Source of the DNA: Candidatus Omnitrophota bacterium
GTDB taxonomy: Bacteria > Omnitrophota > Gorgyraeia > Velamenicoccales > Velamenicoccaceae
Assembly: GCA_003451585.1 (NCBI GenBank)
Contig: DMEU01000023.1
Coordinates: 30,418 to 94,417 of the forward strand
DNA length: 64,000 nt
Direction: 5' to 3'
Both the position numbers and the translations under genes were made by a program. The notes below the pieces were generated by a model. It was not told where the DNA came from. It saw only the letters and a program-made list of their open reading frames with translations, and did no database searches. Shown one piece after another: positions 32,441 through 41,142 of this stretch; position 1 is the first letter of the stretch, and each line of letters begins with the position of its first letter.

Positions 32441-33973
32441 TCAAAACGCTTCTTCCGGCAGCGTTATCACAAAACGCGTTCCCTGCCCGGCCTCTGAGAA
32501 GACTTCAAGCTCGCCCCCGACCTTTTCCAGCGCCCTTAGCACCACATCCATGCCTACGCCGCGCCCGGATAACTCAGAGACGAACTGACGGCTGCTGACG
32601 CCCGGGGCAAAGATATTCTTCTTGTCAGACGGCGAAGACGCGCCATTTTCTTTGTTCAGGGCGGCCTCATCTATGCCTTTGCCGTCATCGGCAATGCTGA
32701 TGACCAGGCTTTCATTATTCTTACTGGCTTCAATCGATATGCGGCCCTCTTCGGCCTTGCCCAGGCGGATGCGTTCCTCAGGCGTCTCTATGCCGTGATC
32801 TATGCAGTTACGCACGATATGCGGCAATACCTTCTCGAGTATTTCTATCTTCCCCCTGTCGATAAAGATATCCTTTCCCATGGTGTCTATCTTGATCTTT
32901 TTTGAACAAGAAAGCGCTAAAAGCGCAACGATCTGTTCCATCTTCTCTAATAACAACCTCGGGGACGTGACCTTCATCTTTATTATCAGCTGAAGTATGT
33001 CGCGCGAACAGAAATTAAAAGAATTCAGCGCCTTCTGAAATTCCAAAAGCACGGAATTCTCAACCCCTGATCGTGCCATCTTGTCGCGCAGGCCGCTGAA
33101 CTCATTTTTTATCGTATCCAGCTTGCGTACAGCCGCAAGGATCTCATCTATCTTTTCTTTATCAATACGGAAACTTGGGCGCACCTTTTCTACAGGGGGC
33201 CGGATCTCCCTCCAGGCGGACGTGATGTCGCGTATCTCCACCTCTCTTATGTACCCCAGAAGCTTCTTAAAATCTTCTTCCAATGACCCGAGCAAAAAAT
33301 CTCCCGCCTGGCCGTCATCATTTATCAGGGTATCCATGTCAGAGGACATTTTCTTAGAGATATCACTGGCCTGCTGGCATCCGTTCTTCAAAAACACTTC
33401 TGCCAGCACGCTGAGTGTATCAACGAATTTAGCATTGATATCTCCGTCTAAGGCCTGCATCCTGGCCTTTTCCAGAAAGCCGCGGACGATATAGACAGGC
33501 CGCGTGATATCGGCCTCCCCGCATAGATAACCCACGCTGTCCTGCATACGGTAATTCCTGGAAACTATTTTGGTCAACACCGCGCGCTCAGACAATATCT
33601 TTTTGACCTCTGAAACAAAAGCTTCTTCGGCAGGCGTGGCCCCTGCAGGGGCCTGCCCGGCCTTGACATGTTCCATATTCAGGGCGATCAGATTAATGCC
33701 ATTCCATAAAAGGTCTATTATGTGCTTATCGATGGGCGCGCTGTTTGAACGGACCTCGCTTAAAAAATCCTCAAGGGAATTGGCCGTATACTTCAAGCCG
33801 GCAAACCCGAAAAAAGACGCATTGCCTTTAATAGTATGCACAACGCGGAAAACTTCATTTATTATCTCGGTATTATCGGCGCCCACTGTAAGGCCGGCAA
33901 GCCTCTCATGGAGGCTGCGCAGCATATCTTCAGTCTCTTCGATAAAATTCTGCAGGTGTTTATCTTCTGTCAT
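32441..33973 (-). CDS. CheA-like histidine kinase without CheW domain
   Basis: An Hpt domain with VVHTIKGNASFFGF (H46) is followed by a helical middle and the HATPase part: HIVRNCIDHGIETPEERIRLGK (N box), ISIADDGKGIDE (G1) and LSGRGVGMDVV (G2). It ends right after the HATPase (FVITLPEEAF), so the P5/CheW-like domain needed for coupling to receptors is missing. It is downstream of a normal CheA and may be recruited by it. Length 510. Confidence 0.85.
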   Translation of the reverse strand: MTEDKHLQNFIEETEDMLRSLHERLAGLTVGADNTEIINEVFRVVHTIKGNASFFGFAGLKYTANSLEDFLSEVRSNSAPIDKHIIDLLWNGINLIALNMEHVKAGQAPAGATPAEEAFVSEVKKILSERAVLTKIVSRNYRMQDSVGYLCGEADITRPVYIVRGFLEKARMQALDGDINAKFVDTLSVLAEVFLKNGCQQASDISKKMSSDMDTLINDDGQAGDFLLGSLEEDFKKLLGYIREVEIRDITSAWREIRPPVEKVRPSFRIDKEKIDEILAAVRKLDTIKNEFSGLRDKMARSGVENSVLLEFQKALNSFNFCSRDILQLIIKMKVTSPRLLLEKMEQIVALLALSCSKKIKIDTMGKDIFIDRGKIEILEKVLPHIVRNCIDHGIETPEERIRLGKAEEGRISIEASKNNESLVISIADDGKGIDEAALNKENGASSPSDKKNIFAPGVSSRQFVSELSGRGVGMDVVLRALEKVGGELEVFSEAGQGTRFVITLPEEAF

Positions 33974-33974
33974 A

Positions 33975-36542
33975 TCATGCCTTGTAAAAAGCGGCTATAC
34001 TGTTTACATCGAGTATCAATCCCACGCGTCCGTCCCCTAAGATCGTAGCTCCGGATACGCCCCTGACGTCTTTAAGGTAACTCCCGAGATTCTTGATAAC
34101 GATCTGCTGCTGGCCTACCAGCTCATCAAAAAGAAAGCATAAACGGCCGTAATCTGAACTGACAAGGCAGCCGGTGAGCTCTTCCACATTCGTGCTTTTA
34201 TAAGAGCTGTTGAAATACCTGTCCATCCGCACCAGAGGGGACATCTGTCCGTGTATTTTTATCAACTCGTTCTGCCCGGCCACCAGCGTAATATCCTCAG
34301 TCCTGGGTTGAAAAAATTCTTCTACGATAAATATCGGCAGGATATAGCGCTCATCGCCCACCTTGACCACTATCCCCTCTATTATGGCAAGGGTAAGAGG
34401 CAGCCGTATGGAAAATTTAGTGCCCTCTCCAAGCTTTGAGCCTATTTCTATGCGGCCCTGCAGCTGTTCTATATTGCGCTTGACCACATCCATGCCCACG
34501 CCGCGGCCGGATACATCCGTCACCTTATCCGCAGTAGAAAACCCCGGCTCGAAAATAAAATGATATATTCTCTCATCGTCATACGACGCGCCCTCCAAGG
34601 CTAGGCCGCGCTCAACAGCTTTTTTAAGTATCTTCTCCTTGTTCAATCCCGCACCGTCATCCGATATCTCTACCATGATATTGCCGCCCTTGTGATACGC
34701 GTCGAGCGATATGCGCCCTGTTTCGGGTTTGCCGGCTGCGCGCCTCAGATCAGGAGGCTCTATGCCGTGGTCTACGGCATTACGGATCATATGCACCAGG
34801 GGATCACTGATAAGCTCTGTTATATTTTTATCTATCTCGGTCTCCTCGCCTGACATCTCTATCTCTATCTTCTTGCCTGATTTGACGCAGAGGTCCCTTA
34901 CCTGCCTTGCCATTTTCTGAAAAACCGGCTTGATAGGCACAAGCCGCATGGACATGGATATGTTCTGGATATCCCGGATAATCCTGTCTAATTGGGCTAT
35001 GTCCTTGCTCAGCCGCTTGTCCTCGCACAAAGCGATCCCAGGATGGTGCATGACCTGTGTGCCGGTTATCACCAATTCCCCCATGGTGTCGACCAGGTCA
35101 TCGAGCTTGCGTATGGCGATCTTGATCGATTCCCCGGAAACAACAGCCGCTTTTTGCTCGTTTAACCCGCGGCTGATCTGCTCTTTTGTGGCAGCACCGA
35201 TATCCACAAGGATCTCTCCTATCTTTTTTTCTCCGGCCGCCTCTTTTTGTTCCTTCAGCGCTCTCGAGAGCTCCTGTTCGTCTATAATGTCCTTTTCTAT
35301 TAGTATATCTCCGAGCTTTTTCGGCAGGGCCTTGTCCTTGGGCTGCGTGACGCTCTTTATGACCGCGCGTATATCATCTATGACCGGCGGAACCTGATAA
35401 GGGCTTTTCAACACGCCGTTATTTGATACCTGCTCTTTTAAGAGCGCCAGGAGCTTGCGCAACGCGTCAATAGCCCGGAAAACATTGCCCGCAATTGTCT
35501 CATCCAGGGCCAGCCTGCCGGAGCGCACGTAATCCATCATTGTTTCCGTCTCGTGAGACAGAGACCTTATGTCTTCAAGGCTCAAAAAGCTGGCCACGCC
35601 TTTTATGGTGTGAAAGCTTCGGAATATCCTGTTTATCCCTTCCGCCTGGTCCGGCGAATTCTCCATCTCCATAAGCGCGTTTTCCGCGGCCTCAAGGTGA
35701 TCGCCTGCCTCAGTTACAAACTCAAAAAGCAGGTCCGGGCCTTCCGAGAGGTCAAGGACAGGAGGGTTTTGCTTATCAGCACTTTGCGCAACCTGGGTAA
35801 AACATTTGAGTTGCGCGTCCGCGCCGGAAACATCATAATCGGACGCCGCCTTGACATCCGTCAAATAAAGGCGCAGCACTTTTTCAAGCGTGTCTTTCAC
35901 GCTCAGAAATAACGCTATCATGTCCGAATCAACTTTGTATCGGCCGTCGCGGAGCTTTTCGAGAATATCCTCGGAGGCATGCGCCAATCGCAGGATATTC
36001 TTCATGCCTGACAAACCCGCCTCTCCTTTAAGCGTATGAAAAAAACGGAAGAGCTCATTGAGCGCTTCCTTCGCGCAGGGGTCCTTCTCTATCAACAAAA
36101 GGCTTTTTTCTATATCCGAAAGAATATTGAGGCCGTTCTCAACGGCTTCCCGTAAAGATGAGGGCTGAAGAAAGGAACCAGGAAGGGCTTCATCTGAAAG
36201 GACCTGGCTGAATTGAGCGCTCAGATGACGCGCTAATGAAGTCGGATCGCCGGCATAAGCCTCGCCGCCTTTAAGATACGCCTGTATGACGCTTATCCAA
36301 CACGCGACTAATTTCCGTGTTTTGCTCTCGCCGGCGGCTAACGCGCTGTCTAAAGTTGAGGCCAGCAAACCGGCGGCCTCTGCCAAGGCAGCGGCCCCGA
36401 ACTCCTGCGCGATTTGCCGCAACTGCCGAACGCGGTCTTTAAAGCCTGTGATCTCATCAGACGAACAAAAGTCAAGCAAGACCAGGCTTGACGCCAGCTC
36501 GTCGATCGTGGACTCTATGAATGTTTTTTGATCGCTATCCAC
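33975..36542 (-). CDS. cheA: CheA histidine kinase, system II, two Hpt domains
   Basis: An N-terminal helical Hpt-like region without His (about 1-115) precedes two Hpt domains (H169 in RFFHTLKGEAG, H311 in RSFHTIKGVAS). A segment LGDILIEKDIIDEQELSRALKEQK / IGEILVDIGAATKEQISRGLNEQK (about 410-465) has two repeats of a type II secretion ATPase N-domain-like motif. Then come the dimerisation helices, HATPase (MIRNAVDHGIEPPD, DDGAGLNKE, GRGVGMDVV) and a C-terminal CheW-like P5 domain. It is the receptor-coupled kinase of this half of the locus. Confidence 0.94.
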   Translation of the reverse strand: MDSDQKTFIESTIDELASSLVLLDFCSSDEITGFKDRVRQLRQIAQEFGAAALAEAAGLLASTLDSALAAGESKTRKLVACWISVIQAYLKGGEAYAGDPTSLARHLSAQFSQVLSDEALPGSFLQPSSLREAVENGLNILSDIEKSLLLIEKDPCAKEALNELFRFFHTLKGEAGLSGMKNILRLAHASEDILEKLRDGRYKVDSDMIALFLSVKDTLEKVLRLYLTDVKAASDYDVSGADAQLKCFTQVAQSADKQNPPVLDLSEGPDLLFEFVTEAGDHLEAAENALMEMENSPDQAEGINRIFRSFHTIKGVASFLSLEDIRSLSHETETMMDYVRSGRLALDETIAGNVFRAIDALRKLLALLKEQVSNNGVLKSPYQVPPVIDDIRAVIKSVTQPKDKALPKKLGDILIEKDIIDEQELSRALKEQKEAAGEKKIGEILVDIGAATKEQISRGLNEQKAAVVSGESIKIAIRKLDDLVDTMGELVITGTQVMHHPGIALCEDKRLSKDIAQLDRIIRDIQNISMSMRLVPIKPVFQKMARQVRDLCVKSGKKIEIEMSGEETEIDKNITELISDPLVHMIRNAVDHGIEPPDLRRAAGKPETGRISLDAYHKGGNIMVEISDDGAGLNKEKILKKAVERGLALEGASYDDERIYHFIFEPGFSTADKVTDVSGRGVGMDVVKRNIEQLQGRIEIGSKLGEGTKFSIRLPLTLAIIEGIVVKVGDERYILPIFIVEEFFQPRTEDITLVAGQNELIKIHGQMSPLVRMDRYFNSSYKSTNVEELTGCLVSSDYGRLCFLFDELVGQQQIVIKNLGSYLKDVRGVSGATILGDGRVGLILDVNSIAAFYKA

Positions 36543-36575
36543 TAATTCCGAAAAGACACTCTTTTCATACTTGAC

Positions 36576-37034
36576 TTAAAATGCCGCGGCATTCCCGGCA
36601 TCCTGCATAAGAATCTTTTCTATATCCAGAAGTATCCTTACGCGTTCGCCTATCTTGCCTATACCAAGTATAAAATTCATGTCTACCGTTGTGTTAAAAG
36701 CCGGCGCGGGCTCAATGTCCTTTTGCACCATTTCAACGACATCACAGACCCTGTCGACAAGGATCCCCATTAAAACATTCAAGACATTAAGCACAATGAT
36801 GCAAGTCTTGGCCGTATATTCAACCTGCCCCATGGCGAATTTCGCGCGTATATCCACAACGGGGATTATCTTTCCGCGTAAATTAATAACACCCTTGACA
36901 TAAGACGGTACCTGCGGCACAGGAGTTATTCCCATCAATCCTATGATCTCGCGCACCTGATGTATCTGAAGGCCGTATTCTTCGCCACCCAAGGCAAATG
37001 TCAAATATTTACCTTCTTTTGCCGTAACTGTCAT
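36576..37034 (-). CDS. cheW: CheW coupling protein, system II
   Basis: The 152-residue protein has FALGGEEYGLQIHQVREII, VPSYVKGVINLRGKIIPVVDIRAKF and VDRVCDVVEMVQKDIEPAPAF, the double beta-barrel of CheW. It links MCP to CheA. It lies between the MCP and cheA genes. The chain ends shortly after ILLDIEKIL, as usual. Confidence 0.95.
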   Translation of the reverse strand: MTVTAKEGKYLTFALGGEEYGLQIHQVREIIGLMGITPVPQVPSYVKGVINLRGKIIPVVDIRAKFAMGQVEYTAKTCIIVLNVLNVLMGILVDRVCDVVEMVQKDIEPAPAFNTTVDMNFILGIGKIGERVRILLDIEKILMQDAGNAAAF

Positions 37035-37058
37035 AACATACCCTCCAATTTTTGCTGC

Positions 37059-39074
37059 CTAAAATTCCTTCATCTCGTCTTCATCAAAAGGTATTATATC
37101 GTCAGGCTTCATTACCTTTGGACCACCGCCGTGTTTTTCACCCGGCTTCTTCCCTTCGGCCAAAGGCATATGCGTCTTGTTATGCGTAAGTTTTGCCCTG
37201 CGGTCATGGCCGGCCAGCCGCGCATGCTCATGCGTTGACAACTCTGTGCTGCTGCCTTTTATCATCTTCTCCATCTCGCCGATAAGCCCCTTGACCACCG
37301 ACGCCTGGGAGGAAAGCTCTTCAGCAGCTGAAGCCGCCTGTTCAGCCGCTGAGGCGTTCTGCTGTACCACCTGATCCATCTGTGTCATGGCATTGGTTAC
37401 CTGCGAGGCACCCTCTGCCTGCTTAGAGCTCTCTGTCGCTATCTCTGAGACAACGGTTGCCACTTTTTTCGAACTATCAACGATAGCCCTAAGCGCCTCC
37501 GCCACGCTATTTACTATAGATGAGCCCTTGCCCGTCTTTGAAACACTGTCGGCGATAAGCCCGGCGGTCTCCTGGGCCGCTTCCGCGGAACGCTTGGCCA
37601 GGTTCCTCACCTCTTCTGCCACAACGGCAAAACCTTTACCGTGTTCGCCTGCCCGGGCAGCCTCAACCGCGGCGTTTAATGCCAATATGTTGGTCTGGAA
37701 CGCTATCTCTTCGATGGATTTTATTATTTTTGAGATCTTCATGGAAGCTTCGTTGATCTCACTCATCGCGCCTTTCATGTCCGTCATCGCCGTGTCGCCA
37801 AGTTCGGCGGAAGAACGCGCCTCCATAGCCAATTGATCGGCCTGTTTGGCGTTATCCGCGTTCCTGCCGATAGCGGTCTTCACTTCGTCCAAAGCGCTTG
37901 TCGTCTCTTCAATGGAAGCCGCCTGTTCTGTAGCCCCTTGAGAAACCTGCTGTGAGGACATGGAAACCTCAGACGCGGCCTGCGCGGTCTCCCTGGAACC
38001 GTCTATCAGCTCGCCCAGGATACGCAACAAAGTCCGGGTCATAGTACGTATCACCATAAACGACAAAATGATGCCAAACAAAATGGCTATGATGCTCAGC
38101 AAAGAAACATTGTTCTGCGTCGACCTTGCTATCTCGACCATCGCGGTATCTGAAGGCCTGCTCCTCTTAACAACAGCTTCAGCCTCAGAAAGGAACTTCT
38201 GGACCTCCTTAAAATTAGGGGTCGTATTATTATTGTATACGGCTATGGCCTCATGATTGTGCTCTATATCCTTCTCAGCCGCGGCCTTCATTTCATTCAA
38301 ATGCTCTATAACACCGTGGAATACAGGCACCATCTTAATGTCATAGATATGGCGCAGGTCAGGTTCTATGGCCAAAAATTCCTCATCTTTCCCGGAGTTC
38401 AGGCGTTTGACGAATACGGCCCCTGCCTCATGCAGCTTTTTATGCGGCTCCAGGATGTCATCAAATGCTTTTTTAAACTCCTCGGAACCTTCTTCATACG
38501 CTTTCTTGCCCTGCTCCCCGTAAAGCCATTTTCCTAAAGCGCATTGCGCGTGGTCCAACTGCACGTCTATATCGCGCTCTTTCTCAAGAAGCACGTTACG
38601 GAACTTGTCCTTCCAATTATAATGATCGACTAACCTGGAGCTTATAATGCCCGGCAGCATAGGGTCTGCCCTATGGAACACCTGTTTTATCTTTCTGGCA
38701 GACTCATGCAATAAACGATGGGGGGCCTCCAAAGACTGAAGGATAGGAGCGAGCTCCGAAAAATGCCGTTCAGCCTCTTTCCTATCGTTGCCGTAAAACC
38801 ACTTTCCCAACCCGCACTGCGTAGGGTCGAGCTCGACATCTAAGGTCTTTACATCCGGATTGTTCAGGAAATCATTAAGATGCCCCACCCAGCGCAAATG
38901 GTCGGTAAGCCTTGCCGCGATCAACGCCTGAAGATCTCCGCCGTAGATCGTCTCCTCGCCCTTTATAACAGCATGTTTGATGCCCGAATAAGAAATAACA
39001 GCCACAGTGGCAAACAAAAGGATAACAATGCCGACAACCGATCCGATCTTTAACCCTATTGACATCTTTTTCAT
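37059..39074 (-). CDS. Methyl-accepting protein with two CZB domains
   Basis: Start ATG 39074 follows GGAGGGGCG. A first membrane helix (about 5-25) precedes two CZB-like domains: DHLRWVGHLNDF...LDPTQCGLGKWFYG...HRLLHESA and DHYNWKDKFRNVL...LDHAQCALGKWLYG...HKKLHEAG. These hold the His/Cys zinc ligands. A second helix (about 325-345) leads to the cytoplasmic signalling domain with tip EEIAFQTNILALNAAVEAARAGEHGKGFAVVAEEVRNLAKRS. The periplasmic CZB pair suggests sensing of zinc or of oxidants through zinc. The tail ends DEMKEF. Confidence 0.9.
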   Translation of the reverse strand: MKKMSIGLKIGSVVGIVILLFATVAVISYSGIKHAVIKGEETIYGGDLQALIAARLTDHLRWVGHLNDFLNNPDVKTLDVELDPTQCGLGKWFYGNDRKEAERHFSELAPILQSLEAPHRLLHESARKIKQVFHRADPMLPGIISSRLVDHYNWKDKFRNVLLEKERDIDVQLDHAQCALGKWLYGEQGKKAYEEGSEEFKKAFDDILEPHKKLHEAGAVFVKRLNSGKDEEFLAIEPDLRHIYDIKMVPVFHGVIEHLNEMKAAAEKDIEHNHEAIAVYNNNTTPNFKEVQKFLSEAEAVVKRSRPSDTAMVEIARSTQNNVSLLSIIAILFGIILSFMVIRTMTRTLLRILGELIDGSRETAQAASEVSMSSQQVSQGATEQAASIEETTSALDEVKTAIGRNADNAKQADQLAMEARSSAELGDTAMTDMKGAMSEINEASMKISKIIKSIEEIAFQTNILALNAAVEAARAGEHGKGFAVVAEEVRNLAKRSAEAAQETAGLIADSVSKTGKGSSIVNSVAEALRAIVDSSKKVATVVSEIATESSKQAEGASQVTNAMTQMDQVVQQNASAAEQAASAAEELSSQASVVKGLIGEMEKMIKGSSTELSTHEHARLAGHDRRAKLTHNKTHMPLAEGKKPGEKHGGGPKVMKPDDIIPFDEDEMKEF

Positions 39075-39113
39075 CCTGCGCCCCTCCATAAAGCGACGAC
39101 CTGGTTAGACACG

Positions 39114-39389
39114 CTACTCAATAAAATACTCTCCCTCTTGCTCCCTTACCATCACATAAAACTCGCATTTCTTGCAATCCTTTATCTTGTCTGCGTAAGT
39201 ACCCTGTGTCTTGCCTCCGCATAAAGTGCCGGCTATCCTCCAGCAATACCTGCCGCCGCTTTTACCCTCATTCTTACCGTCATAATACGAAAACGGCTTG
39301 GCAGCAGGACACAAACCCAGCTCTCCAACATGTGCTCCTCCGGGCTCCCTGCCGCACAGCATTATCTCCCAACAATTCTTTTTAACCAT
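39114..39389 (-). CDS. Two-CW domain protein
   Basis: The 91-residue cysteine-rich protein has NCWEIMLCGREPGG near the start, then YCWRIAGTLCGGKTQGTYADKIKDCKKCEFYVMVREQE. This is the two-CW pattern seen next to chemotaxis and signalling genes. It has four or more conserved Cys that could hold a metal or sense redox. Its start overlaps the following receiver gene's end region by 8 bases. Function unknown. Confidence 0.8.
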   Translation of the reverse strand: MVKKNCWEIMLCGREPGGAHVGELGLCPAAKPFSYYDGKNEGKSGGRYCWRIAGTLCGGKTQGTYADKIKDCKKCEFYVMVREQEGEYFIE

Positions 39390-39840
39390 GCTGCTTGTCC
39401 TTCAATATCTTTTGGATCATCTCCTGTTTCTCCCTTATATTGCGCCGCGCCCTGTCGACCGCCTCAAAGATCTCATTCACCATCACCGGTTTTATAAGAT
39501 AGGCACAGGCGCCTTTTTCAATACTCTCGACACAGGTATCCAGGCTTGAACGGCCTGTTACCATAATGACCTCTACAGATAAATTATATTCGCGTACCTT
39601 ATCCAAAAATTCTATGCCGTTTATCTTCGGCATCAGAATATCGCTAAGGACAATACGAATATCGCCCTTAGCGATCAGTTCAAGCCCCTCTTCGCCGTTA
39701 ACAGCCGTCGTTACAAAGAATCCTCGGCGCTCAAGCACATCCTTCAACATCTTGCGCACATCTTCATTATCATCAATGACCAGGATATGTTCCTCGCCCT
39801 TCCCACCAGCCCCCATATCAATCGCAGGTTTCTCTTCCAT
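39382..39840 (-). CDS. Response regulator, receiver only
   Basis: After a short leader, the receiver has LVIDDNEDVRKMLKDVLERRGF, IVLSDILMPKINGIEFLDKVRE and LIKPVMVNEIFEAV. A C-terminal helix follows (RRNIREKQEMIQKILKDKQHG). The ATG at 39840 was preferred to the TTG at 39849. It lies between two two-CW genes. Confidence 0.88.
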   Translation of the reverse strand: MEEKPAIDMGAGGKGEEHILVIDDNEDVRKMLKDVLERRGFFVTTAVNGEEGLELIAKGDIRIVLSDILMPKINGIEFLDKVREYNLSVEVIMVTGRSSLDTCVESIEKGACAYLIKPVMVNEIFEAVDRARRNIREKQEMIQKILKDKQHG

Positions 39841-39912
39841 GATATTCAACCTTAAAAAGCGCGCGGCTTACGGATGACGGCAAAGATCCCGCCTCTAAGA
39901 ACCACGCAGGCA

Positions 39913-40212
39913 TTATTTAAGTTTCTTCAAGATCTCCTGCGCCGGCAGGAAATCCTTGCCTTCTTCTTTCATAACAGATTTAAAAAAATCGCAGACCATG
40001 CACTTGCCCAGCTTACTGGCGAATTCACCCTGTTTTTGCCCTCCGCACAACGTACCGGTAACTACCCAGCAGCAGCGCCCAGCATTTTTTCCGCCGTGGA
40101 TTCCGTGCGTTTTTACCTCAATAGCAGCAGCACACTCTCCCAGTTCCACCACTTTCGCGCCGCCCTGCTCCCTGCCGCATTTTTTGATCTCCCAACAGTT
40201 CATCTTTGCCAT
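39913..40212 (-). CDS. Two-CW domain protein, second copy
   Basis: The 99-residue paralogue of the protein at 39114 has NCWEIKKCGREQGGAKVVELGECAAA and CCWVVTGTLCGGQKQGEFASKLGKCMVCDFFKSVMKEEG. The cysteine positions agree with the first copy. It is followed by the receiver at 39382 after a 72-base gap. Two copies around one receiver suggest a joint sensing role, but this is inference. Confidence 0.8.
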   Translation of the reverse strand: MAKMNCWEIKKCGREQGGAKVVELGECAAAIEVKTHGIHGGKNAGRCCWVVTGTLCGGQKQGEFASKLGKCMVCDFFKSVMKEEGKDFLPAQEILKKLK

Positions 40213-40299
40213 GGCTCCTCCTATTTTCTGTTAATATCCGTATACTTCACATATGCAAAATTCCACTTTTTTCTGACAGATATGAAAAAGTATATCAGA

Positions 40300-40324
40300 A
40301 AAAACCTCAAAAAAAAAGGTTTTT
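40300..40324 (-). terminator. A/T-rich hairpin after receiver gene
   Basis: AAAAACCT (40300-40307) pairs with AGGTTTTT (40317-40324). The minus strand continues TTTTCTG. It lies in the 146-bp gap that divides the chemosensory locus. Confidence 0.55.
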
Positions 40325-40358
40325 AAACAATTAAAGCCCGTATTCTAAACTTTCGTAA

Positions 40359-40751
40359 CTACTTTCCGGACAGGTACTTCTCAACCTTGGTCATGAGGAC
40401 ATCCGAGGTTATAGGCTTTAAGATATAATCATCACAGCCAAAATCAAAAGATTTCAAAAAATGCTCCTTATAAGCGGTTACCATTATAATAAGTACGCCT
40501 TTCCCCAGGAGGATGCCTTTTTTACGCTCATCTTCCCTTACGTATTTAAGAAACTCTATTCCGCTGACTTCAGGCATGGCTATATCAAGGAGTACCATGT
40601 CATAAGGCTTGTTCTGCTGGCAGGAAAGTTTATACGCCTCGATGGCCTCCTGAACGCTTGCAGCAGAATCACAAACCGCCTTATTCTTCAAAATCTCAAG
40701 TATCAGTTTACGGTTAAGAAAATTATCATCTACCACCAAAATATTCCACAT
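40359..40751 (-). CDS. Response regulator, receiver only
   Basis: The 130-residue receiver has ILVVDDNFLNRKLILEILKN, MVLLDIAMPEVSGIEFLKYVRE, VTAYKEHFL and YILKPITSDVLMTKVEKYL. It is the type paired with hybrid kinases and separate Hpt proteins, as found here just upstream in transcription order. No DNA-binding or enzymatic output. Confidence 0.88.
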   Translation of the reverse strand: MWNILVVDDNFLNRKLILEILKNKAVCDSAASVQEAIEAYKLSCQQNKPYDMVLLDIAMPEVSGIEFLKYVREDERKKGILLGKGVLIIMVTAYKEHFLKSFDFGCDDYILKPITSDVLMTKVEKYLSGK

Positions 40752-40813
40752 CTGGTCAGCCTCCTTCTCCTCCAGCCTTGTTCCTCTTGTCTTTTAAAAA
40801 CTCCCGCTACTCA

Positions 40814-41140
40814 TCAAAAAGCATCTTCAATATTACTGGCATGCCCTTCCAGGGTATTAAGCCGCTCTTCTATCTCATTTTCACTTCCGCCGCCTTCTGC
40901 CAGGCCCCTTATTTCATCTATAACACCCGCCATCTTTTTTATACGAAGGTTTTCAGCCGCTCCTTTCAATGAATGGAGTATTTTTCGGGCATTTTCGGAA
41001 TCCTTCAATAAAAATGCCGTTCTTAATTCAGAAATTTTTTCCCGCGCCTGGCCAACGAACTCTTCCAAAAGGGCATCATAAACCGACTCACTGATACCGA
41101 GTTGGCCTAATATGTCTTTCTTTAAACGGCTTTCGATCAA
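40814..41140 (-). CDS. Histidine phosphotransfer (Hpt) protein
   Basis: The helical protein has ARKILHSLKGAAENLRIKKMAGVIDEIRGL, the Hpt site with the phospho-His in LHSLKG. I chose the TTG at 41140: AGGAG lies about seven bases before it, and it starts just after the hybrid kinase stop. The longer GTG start at 41161 lacks a ribosome site. It should pass phosphate from the hybrid kinase to a receiver. Confidence 0.75.
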   Translation of the reverse strand: MIESRLKKDILGQLGISESVYDALLEEFVGQAREKISELRTAFLLKDSENARKILHSLKGAAENLRIKKMAGVIDEIRGLAEGGGSENEIEERLNTLEGHASNIEDAF

Positions 41141-41142
41141 AG

